A stretch of DNA of 64,000 nt from Cristatella mucedo. Its lineage: Eukaryota; Bryozoa; Phylactolaemata; Cristatellidae. Below the pieces are notes generated by a model. That model ran no database searches. It was not told the origin of the DNA and saw only the letters and a program-made list of their open reading frames with translations. Where the stretch lies: positions 487,501-551,500 of the forward strand of contig WPIO01000024.1 in the NCBI GenBank assembly GCA_009760855.2. The letters run 5' to 3'. Below, piece after piece: positions 58,101 to 64,000 of the stretch (position 1 is the first letter of the stretch; every line of letters begins with the position of its first letter). The translations under genes and the position numbers were made by a program.

Positions 58101-60340
58101 GAGATGCTTTGCGACCTACGACGATGGCTTGAGTGCTTAGCTTCACACAGACAGACGTTCACAGTACATGCATGTCACTGCCAATTAGGGTTCATTAGGG
58201 AGAAGTTAGTCTGCTACATTATGTGCCATGCACGATGGCATTAACGGTAGCAATACAAGAGCTATTGGAACGTACTGCTTGCTTAGCTCGTACGGCTAAT
58301 TTGAAAGGTGCAAGACCATCTAACCGGATGCATTGAGAATGCTTTGCTGTGCGATCACATTTGATCCTGAGAGCCAATATTTTTTTCTACAAGCATCAGC
58401 ATGGTCTACTACCCTCCAGATGCATGCCATAGCTACCGTGCTAGTCACTTCCTAGATAACACAGCAACACAATGAGACATGCATGCCCTGGCTATAAAAT
58501 ATAAATATAGTCAATTTGTATAATACCCTAAGAGAGCTTAATCTCTATTCAGGAGGTCCACATAAGCCACGGGGTTTGAGCCCACGACCTCGGTCATCAC
58601 ATACATTCACCTTGACCTCGGTCGATAAAGGCGATCACCTTAGCCACTACGCCTGGTTACTCGCAGGCAGGCTTCTCCAACGATTTTCCTTTTCCGGTGG
58701 GCTTGCCAAGTCAGCCCCTCAACGGACACCTGCAGCCGACCGAGAGGTTGATGGGCAGAATGCGCATAGACAGACCTTTGGACTCCACTGCTGAAGCAGC
58801 AGCCTTGGCTGACTGCACGGAAGCTGGCTCTGCCAGCTAGGTTGGCCCGCCAGCTCGGACACTGTACCTCATCATTGCCAGTGGTTCGCTAAAATTCACT
58901 ACCTGCCATCTGGCTTCCATATGCGCAGCCTCATAACTGACGACGAACAGGTCTGACAGCGAGGGCTGGCACTTCACGACCCAGGTCGAGGGTTCGAGGC
59001 CTGCAGCAGGCAATATTTTCTAGTTTACTCCAAGCAGAGTTATAGCTGCTAAGGCTCTCCGCGATGGCACACTAGGTAAAGCGGTTGCTCTTCACGACCT
59101 TGGGACTGAGGTCGTGGGTTCATATCCTACAATGGGCGATCTTTTAATAATAATAATAATAATAATAAGGCACTTAATAAAGCTCCCTCAGAGAACTCAA
59201 TCTCTTTCTAGGCGCTTTACATTTGCTGCAAAGGGAAACGCGATTGAATGGTGAATGATAATATCATGCTTGATAAACAACATGATATTGATTGCCGCAG
59301 CACGTTTTTTTAAGACTCTTCCGCTGCTAAATAAATTAGGTTGTCGAATCGGCTAAACTTTACTTTACGGTAGTTCTTGTACCAGTACCTGAGTAGTACC
59401 GAGTCCTACAGAAATCAAGTTCTTTTTTAGTCTGCTAGAGGACGATGGCAGCAGTTGCCTGCCACTTGCTCGGTTATATGCAATTTTGAAATACAATTTA
59501 AATGATCCAATGGTCTATTTTGAGATCTAAGACTTATTTTGAAGCTTACGCTACTTAAAGTGACAAAACTGCAAACTTGACTATTCCTTTCTGCTACGAG
59601 GTAGCACGTCACAAGTCTCACATTCCCTCTCCTTCGAGTCTCATAAGGCCTTCTGATGTCGTGAATAACTCCGAGACGCCAAGGAGGAGAAAGGTAGAGA
59701 AAGAAATGGAAAGACGGAGATCAAGACAGACATCGAGAGCTGAGAGGGAGACAGAGGTAGCAAGAGTTGGTGAGCCGTGATGGCACACTAGGTAAGGCGG
59801 TTGCTTTCACGACCTCGTTCCCGAGGTCGTGGGTTCGTTTCCTGCGGTGAGCGATCCTTTATCGCCACTGCAAGGTGGTGAAAGCCGCAAAGGCTCTTCT
59901 GTCGCTATACAAAAAGAGGCTGTTTAATCAGCTAGGATTTTATTTTTAAGAGTCAGATAGAGGCACACGAAAGACAGAGAGTGGCAGACAGACAGACGAG
60001 ATTCAGATACGAACCAGACAGACAGTGACAATGCCAGGGAGTGGGCAGTGGAGCATTTGATTTGCCCTCTTCCTCAAGCAAGGGGCAGCAAGCTCTAAAC
60101 CTAGGCCACCCTGTACCTATCTCCCTCCAATCCTCCGACCATCACCACCGACAAAATTATGCCCTACGTCCAGTTAAAGAGCAACTGCAGAGTGCATGTC
60201 AAATAAATACTATGATTGTGCACTATAATTTTTCATTACTTGTGGTCTTGCACTCTACATAAAAACCATGGTTCTGCCACAGTAAACATATACAAAACAG
60301 ATATGGAGAGAGATCCGGAAGGAGAGAGATAGACAAAGAT

Positions 60341-60439
<99 letters not shown>

Positions 60440-61379
60440 GAGTGAGGGAGGGAGGGGAGAAATACACAGAACACAATACAATACCCCCATACATGATGCT
60501 TTCTTAACAATGCTTCGGCCATCAACTCATCTCTGAAGAGCTTGCAATTGAGTGCTAAATTCAGTTTACAACCGCAGTGAGCAAACTCTTTGCCTTGTTG
60601 GCTACTTCCTTGATCATATAAAAGTCGTTTTCCAAAAGCACAGGCTAGATGAAGTCTGATGGCTAGTGAATTTTCTCAAAAAGTGGCTTTGGTTTTGAGT
60701 GAGCTTCAGAAACCTTTGCAGCATTAATAACAATTTTGTCGTTGTGGCTTAGTTACAGACGAGACACCTTACATTAAATCAGTTGGTTATGCACTAATAT
60801 TGGCACGAAAATAAATACCTTGGTAACGCATTACTGCCTTAAAACGTGACAGATCCAAAAACGGAGAACAGGTTGGACGGCTAGCCTGTGCGAGCATGCT
60901 GCGGAAGTGAGGCAGTCAATGCAAGGGAGCTTGCCCCCTCCCTGGCCCTCCCCCCCCCGCCAAGGCAAGAGCAGCTGCTGAAAGTTGTCAAGGGTCTGAC
61001 TAGAGATTTAAGTTTTCCAAGCGGGGAGCTGTACAAATGATGTGTCATCATCACTATTAATGTTATCTAAGACGTCAGAAGACAAGCTCAACTACTGTGC
61101 ATTCGAAACAAAGCAACAAGAGTGGCTGATGCGACTGTAGCTTCAATGATGCTCTCACCAGGCGAGCCGCAAGCACATCCGGACTGCCTTCCATTCCTGT
61201 GGTAAAGGTTTGAATAGGATACGGTAAACCGGCTTCGCGCGCAACCTGAACCACGAGAGCAGTCACCAGGCTGGAGTCAAGGCCGCCGGAAAGTAGGCAG
61301 CCAATGCGCCGAGACGACATCATTCGCTTTCGCACGGCTTCCGTCAGCAGGTTTCGCACGTTGACATGAACATTAGATT
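47443..61379 (-). CDS. ASNS: Asparagine synthetase (glutamine-hydrolysing), C-terminal five exons
   Basis: Gene span on the minus strand; the coding parts are the exons 61159-61379, 57989-58115, 53301-53508, 51303-51540 and 47443-47811. All junction phases agree and the joined protein aligns without gaps to the synthetase half of animal ASNS. Known: the enzyme makes asparagine from aspartate, glutamine and ATP in the cytosol; the N-terminal domain releases ammonia and the C-terminal domain adenylates aspartate. Seen: the PP-loop SGGLDSS, GMEGSPD, the SGEGSDEL box, [12 protein letters not shown] and the C-terminal YYWMPKW. The N-terminal glutaminase exons, with the catalytic Cys, are not in the window and must lie right of 64000. 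Introns are filled with LINE and SINE copies. Confidence 0.96.
48528..49775 (-). mobile_element. Family A L2-like LINE in ASNS intron
   Basis: Minus strand with an (ATT)n tail at 48531-48552 in plus reading. ORFs at 49210-49527 and 48838-49226 encode the reverse-transcriptase C-terminal half ([50 protein letters not shown]). Several frameshifts; it breaks off at 49775. Confidence 0.88.
50176..50760 (-). mobile_element. Family A LINE 3' end in ASNS intron
   Basis: Minus strand. (ATA)n at 50180-50193, CACCCTCACAGAACTCAATC, GGTCAGCATGCAAGTATGG, then a decayed reverse-transcriptase C-terminus to 50760. Confidence 0.82.
51303..51540 (-). CDS. ASNS: ASNS exon
   Basis: Acceptor cattccag, donor GAGCAG|gtgagc, phase 2 in and phase 0 out, 238 nt. 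It encodes [20 protein letters not shown], then [30 protein letters not shown] and the end AYIAEQ. Matches ASNS throughout. Confidence 0.95.
51544..53300. other. ASNS intron
   Basis: Contains a (GA)n tract at 52059-52127, purine-rich DNA to 52420, and a 22-bp direct repeat TGCATAGTAAACACCAAAGA at about 52771 and 52831. No LINE or SINE recognised. Confidence 0.6.
52059..52127 (+). repeat. (GA)n microsatellite
   Basis: About 70 bp GA repeat with one GAAAGA interruption, in an ASNS intron. Confidence 0.98.
53301..53508 (-). CDS. ASNS: ASNS exon with the SGEGSDEL box
   Basis: Acceptor catcgtcacag, donor TTCGG|gtgagc, phase 1 in and phase 2 out, 208 nt. It encodes [18 protein letters not shown], then [16 protein letters not shown] and [12 protein letters not shown] cysteine stands where vertebrates usually have threonine after SDEL. 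Confidence 0.95.
53651..54345 (+). mobile_element. Family A L2-like LINE close to ASNS exon
   Basis: Plus strand, antisense to ASNS. The ORF encodes [40 protein letters not shown] and [19 protein letters not shown]. Full 3' UTR, an 8-bp stem at 54273-54312, and an (ATT)n tail at 54325-54344. Its 5' end is only about 140 bp from the exon C acceptor. Confidence 0.9.
54600..54715 (-). mobile_element. tRNA-derived SINE copy 2
   Basis: Minus orientation. Reads GTCTTAGCCCGAGGGCAAGG (A-box-like), then GTCGTGGGTTCGATTCCTG (B box) and the family core GATCCTTGATTGCC. Confidence 0.78.
55515..55790 (-). mobile_element. Family B LINE 3' UTR
   Basis: Minus orientation: ATGTAATGTAATATATCTC, TGCAACTCCACAAAGCCAC, CAGCTTTCGTTACGAATTC and CATAGTCGGCAGCAGGAGAG at the upstream end. 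Confidence 0.82.
56245..57305 (+). mobile_element. Diverged family A LINE, RT core to tail
   Basis: Plus orientation, many frameshifts. Recognisable: [13 protein letters not shown]-like at about 56320, [15 protein letters not shown]-like at 56620, [20 protein letters not shown] at 56740, then the 3' UTR with GCATGCTGACACTTTGCATG and a degenerate tail. Confidence 0.72.
57325..57525 (+). mobile_element. Diverged family B LINE fragment
   Basis: Plus orientation: GGTCTTAGACTGTGGAACCG, GCTTCCACAGTTCTTATGC, CTGACTCAGCGCTGC, TTCTCTTTGTTAAGTGAGAT. It lacks the terminal hairpin. Confidence 0.65.
57585..57690 (-). mobile_element. tRNA-derived SINE copy 3
   Basis: Minus orientation with GGCCCAAGGTGCTCGAACTG and the B-box-like GTAGATTTGAGTCCTGTAG, then CCAGGCAATAAT. 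Confidence 0.65.
57989..58115 (-). CDS. ASNS: ASNS exon (127 nt)
   Basis: Acceptor atcgtcgtag, donor gtaagg, phase 0 in and phase 1 out. It encodes [19 protein letters not shown], then [16 protein letters not shown] with the glycine completed in the next exon. Corresponds to the VA.HIGSEH.E segment of ASNS. Confidence 0.94.
58555..58680 (-). mobile_element. tRNA-derived SINE copy 4
   Basis: Minus orientation: GTAGTGGCTAAGGTGATCGC (A-box side), ACCGAGGTCGTGGGCTCAAA (B box side). Its left flank (58500-58550) is a short family C LINE tail. Confidence 0.68.
58940..59050 (+). mobile_element. tRNA-derived SINE copy 5
   Basis: Plus orientation: GAGGGCTGGCACTTCACGAC, GGTCGAGGGTTCGAGGCCTG, CAGCAGGCAAT. 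Head to head with the next copy. Confidence 0.65.
59055..59145 (+). mobile_element. tRNA-derived SINE copy 6
   Basis: Plus orientation: CGATGGCACACTAGGTAAAG (A box), GAGGTCGTGGGTTCATATCC (B box), GGGCGATCTTTTAATAATAA. Its end merges with the (ATA)n tail of the minus LINE copy at 59140. Confidence 0.75.
59140..59290 (-). mobile_element. Family A LINE 3' tail
   Basis: (ATA)n then GGCACTTAATAAAGCTCCCT, CAATCTCTTTCTAGGCGC, TTTACATTTGCTGCAAAGGG. Short 5'-truncated insertion of about 150 bp. Confidence 0.82.
59768..59955 (+). mobile_element. tRNA-derived SINE copy 7 (best preserved)
   Basis: Plus orientation, about 185 bp. tRNA-like head: GATGGCACACTAGGTAAGGC (A box) and GAGGTCGTGGGTTCGTTTCC (B box). 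Core: GCGATCCTTTATCGCCACTG, then GGTGGTGAAAGCCGCAAAGG. 3' part: AAAGAGGCTGTTTAATCAGC then T-rich. The tRNA species of origin is not clear to me. Confidence 0.82.
60344..60436 (+). repeat. (GA)n microsatellite, ~93 bp
   Basis: Long perfect GA repeat flanked by purine-rich DNA; ORFs reading SLSLSL on the minus strand are artefacts. Confidence 0.99.
61159..61379 (-). CDS. ASNS: ASNS exon with the ATP PP-loop
   Basis: Acceptor ttttttcttcacag, donor CTG|gtgaga, phase 1 in and phase 0 out, 221 nt. It encodes [20 protein letters not shown], then [15 protein letters not shown] and [27 protein letters not shown] is the ATP-binding PP-loop of the synthetase domain. This is the most N-terminal ASNS exon in the window. 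Confidence 0.96.
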
Positions 61380-61464
61380 CTGTGAAGAAAAAAGAGGCAT
61401 ATGTCAAACGGCCGGCCAAAAGCCAGCATTCGTTACAGCATGCGTGGCCTCGATTACTGTAATC

Positions 61465-61640
61465 CATGCTCGTGGGTCTTTGCCTAGGCTAGCATTTCAC
61501 GACCCAGCCTTTGGCTTGAGACATGCAGCAGGCGATCCATTATTGCCTGCCATAAGCAGGTATTAACAAACAAGCATATTTATTCTGCCACTCGATAAAT
61601 GAGGCTGTTGAATCAGCTGACATCCTAGCTCTTCTATAGC
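61465..61640 (+). mobile_element. tRNA-derived SINE copy 8
   Basis: Plus orientation: GCTAGCATTTCACGACCCAG, GGCTTGAGACATGCAGCAGG, GCGATCCATTATTGCCTGCC, GATAAATGAGGCTGTTGAAT then CAGCTGACATCCT. It starts about 90 bp upstream of the ASNS exon acceptor. Confidence 0.7.
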
Positions 61641-62034
61641 AATGGTTGCATGCACAGGCAGTTATTATTTTTAAAAAGGTCACACAATTGCAAATCAAGA
61701 GTGTGGCAATCTCCGAAGCATACGTGCCAACTGTGAACACATGACCACGTCAGCCGAACCATGCTGAACGTGGATGACAGCATAATTTGAGCAGGGGCTT
61801 GCTAAGATTGGTCAAAGTAATGACTGTCACTCACTAAACTAGTGACCTGTGGTGGAGACTCGGGTGGGGCGATCTGCTACCATTTTTTTTATTCTTCTCT
61901 GTATGGTAAAATTATATATCTTGTGGCAAATCGTCGGGATTGCTTCGCTCTAGGTGCCCACTCAATTATGCCTGCCGGCTCACCTGCACACTATGCCTGT
62001 CTGTGCACCCACCGCTCGAACAAAAAACATTAGC

Positions 62035-62200
62035 TGATTTAACAGCCTCATTGTATATCGGCAGAAGAACGAGATTATCGGCTATCACCACCGCCTGCGC
62101 TTGGCAATAAAGGATCGCCCAACTGCAGGATTTGATCCCATGAAATCGGTCATGAAGAGCGAAAGCACCTTACCTTCTGGGCTATCTATAGCTATCCATA
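62035..62200 (-). mobile_element. tRNA-derived SINE copy 9
   Basis: Minus orientation, nearly complete: TAGCCCAGAAGGTAAGGTGC (A box side), TTTCATGGGATCAAATCCTG (B box), GCGATCCTTTATTGCCAAGC, CAATGAGGCTGTTAAATCAG. Confidence 0.8.
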
Positions 62201-62279
62201 GCTAGCACGCTGGGCCATTTTCACTTCATTTTAGAAAGCATTCACCATCCAAACGTCAGCAATAGATGCTGCAAAGATG

Positions 62280-62281
<2 letters not shown>

Positions 62282-62326
<45 letters not shown>
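62282..62326 (+). repeat. (GA)n microsatellite
   Basis: 45 bp perfect GA repeat. Confidence 0.98.
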
Positions 62327-62330
<4 letters not shown>

Positions 62331-62489
62331 CGGTGAGCCACTACCAGAGCTGGGTCGAGACCGGCCCCACACATCCAATTCAGCTGCTTGCTTTTTCCAT
62401 CCTGTACTCGAAGCAATTCCTGTTACTTGGACTGTCATTGGGACACCTGCAAGCCCAGAATTCGTAATGCTGCTTGCTCTTAACAAAGA

Positions 62490-62870
62490 ATATAGAGCTC
62501 AACGAGCGGAGGGATTAAATCACAGGTACAGTTTTGTGTCATCTGCATACACAATTAAAAATTAGATTATGCTTAGCAATTACACCCATACTTTAATAAA
62601 AGGCTCCCTGGATGACTGCTAACAGTTAATTTCTTAGTTCTGAGATCTTACAGTACGAAAGGACCTCAGCTATTGCAATCCAGTGCCAGTGATATCCAGG
62701 CGAGGTCATAGGCACTCAAAAAAGGACTTGATTATCACTGGCATCAAAATCTGCCGAGAGATTCTCCAGAACTAGCAGACTCTATCTATATCTGTATTGA
62801 TGAGAAGGCTGTCATACTTGCAGCAGTGCTGACTCGGGATTTCTTTGCTTTAACACACGATTAGAGCTTA
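62490..62870 (-). mobile_element. Decayed LINE reverse transcriptase fragment
   Basis: Minus orientation; the plus strand has TTTTGTGTCATCTGCATAC and TTAGATTATGCTTAGCAATT, matching the family A region around the YADDTQLY box, with many indels. Confidence 0.5.
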
Positions 62871-63006
62871 TAATAATAATAATGCACTTGATAAAGCGCC
62901 CTCTGAGAACTCAATCTCTTTCTAGGTGCTTTACATTTGCTGCAAAAGGAAATGCAATTGAATGGTGAGTAATATCATGTTTGATAAACAACATGAATAA
63001 CATGGT
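62868..63006 (-). mobile_element. Family A LINE 3' tail
   Basis: ATAATAATAATGCACTTGAT, CAATCTCTTTCTAGGTGC, TTTACATTTGCTGCAAAAGG, AATATCATGTTTGATAAAC. It ends where a plus-strand family B copy begins. Confidence 0.82.
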
Positions 63007-63995
63007 TAGCTTACTTGCCACGTTTAATGTAGTTTCCCTTCATTCTTGTTCGTCAAAGATTCTTAAAACAATTGTCGCTAAGCAGCTGATGGTACACATG
63101 GAAAAGAATAAAATTTCAGGAAAATTTCGATCGGGATTCAAGCAGCAGCACCCCACTGAAAATCCCATCCTCCGTGTAACCAATGACATCCTATGCAGCA
63201 ACGATGATGAAAATGTCACTGCCCTAGCTCTGCTAATTTATCAGCTGCCTTCGACACCATTGAACACGATATCTACTTGAACGATTGAGAACAACGATAG
63301 GTCTGGCAGCCGAGGCACTGGCGTAGTTTAGATCATACTCGGCCGATCCTGTTCAATCCGTGTGGTGTAGGAGTCAGGTCTCATCTACCAGACCTGTCAC
63401 GAGTGGAGTCCCTAAAGGGTCTGTCCTCGGTCCTTTGCTGTTCTCAATTTTTACTCAAGCTCTGGGTTAAGTGATTCAGGTCATGGGATAGACTATCAGT
63501 TTTATGCTGACGATACTCAGCTGTATCTGCCATTTTAAACTGTTGGAATCTGCTACAGCGACTGATAAAGTAAATGGTTGCCTTGCAGACATTAAATCCT
63601 GGATGTCGGCAAATTTCTTATAACTAAACGACAATAAAACAGGACTTCTTCCCGTAGGACAGCCCAAGCATGTGGCTTGACTAGAAGACTTTGCTCTTCT
63701 CATAGGCGATGCTGCTGTGGGACCATCACCACGTGCTCGGAATCTAGGTGATATCTTTGACAGCTGACTAAATTTTGAAAGCTTTGTTAATAAGACAGCT
63801 TCCACGGCTAGCTATCCAATCTAATCCCCATCTAAGATTAGGAACTGTCTTCCACGGTGGCCTAGCTGAGAATTTAACTAGCTCATTAGTTCTGTCTCGG
63901 CTAGATTGTTGTAATTTCCTTTTGGCTGGGCTGCCGAAAAAAGGCCACTGTGCCACGCTGCAGCTGGCAGCAAGTCTAGCTTACAAATGCCAGAA
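63007..63995 (+). mobile_element. Family B L2-like LINE, reverse transcriptase with stops
   Basis: Plus strand. Encodes KILKTIVAKQLMVHMEKNKI, FRSGFKQQHPTENPILRVTN, then in shifted frames FYADDTQLYL, KSWMSANFL and SRLDCCNFLLAGLP. Stop codons and frameshifts show it is inactive. It appears to run off the right edge. Confidence 0.85.
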
Positions 63996-64000
63996 GTTTG

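Noticed and set aside
59768-59850. A genuine tRNA gene at the SINE heads
   Set aside because: The A and B boxes are recognisable, but the stems are imperfect and the head is always followed by the same non-tRNA core, so these are SINE copies.

Overview
The window is nuclear DNA from an animal, probably an invertebrate. It has spliced genes with GT-AG introns of about 0.2 to 4 kb, long non-coding stretches, many L2/CR1-type LINE fragments, a tRNA-derived SINE family and long dinucleotide microsatellites. I cannot fix the phylum. There are no bacterial operons, CRISPR arrays or rRNA genes. Most long ORFs are either LINE reverse-transcriptase remnants or shadows in GC-rich or repeat DNA. I rebuilt exons by hand from splice sites and reading-frame phase.

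Three host genes are visible. (1) Left, minus strand, about 0.2-11.1 kb: a plexin-domain-containing (PLXDC/TEM7) gene. Seven phase-compatible exons run from a GC-rich N-terminal exon with a coding 15-bp minisatellite (10532-11070) through the conserved extracellular domain (5876-6001, 3158-3227, 2439-2564, 2233-2286, 1996-2063, 192-270). The signal-peptide exon and the C-terminal exons are not seen. (2) Middle, plus strand, about 20.6 or 23.0-41.3 kb: a gene I do not recognise. About ten exons join in phase into one protein with a basic, Ser/Pro/Ala-rich N-terminus, a charged helical middle and a very large GC-rich last visible exon. That exon has one in-frame TAG near its start. (3) Right, minus strand, 47.4-61.4 kb: asparagine synthetase. 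Five exons cover the whole C-terminal synthetase domain up to the stop codon; the N-terminal glutaminase exons lie beyond the right edge.

The spaces between exons are full of repeats. Family A is an L2-like LINE whose 3' end has an AAAGCGCC...GGCGCTTT stem followed by (ATT)n. Family B is a second L2-like LINE with a different 3' hairpin and an ACATTACAT end; one copy (15.4-17.1 kb) keeps an uninterrupted 581-codon reverse transcriptase. A third, older set (family C) is also present. A tRNA-derived SINE has about nine copies, eight of them in introns of the asparagine synthetase gene. Between 15.4 and 18.7 kb two family B copies form an inverted repeat with arms of about 0.5 kb.

The most interesting points are the in-frame TAG in gene 2, the coding minisatellite of the PLXDC gene, the unclassified SINE family, the contrasting 3' hairpins of the two LINE families, and an unclassified diverged repeat pair at 21.5 and 23.7 kb. 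The three genes have no obvious shared pathway.
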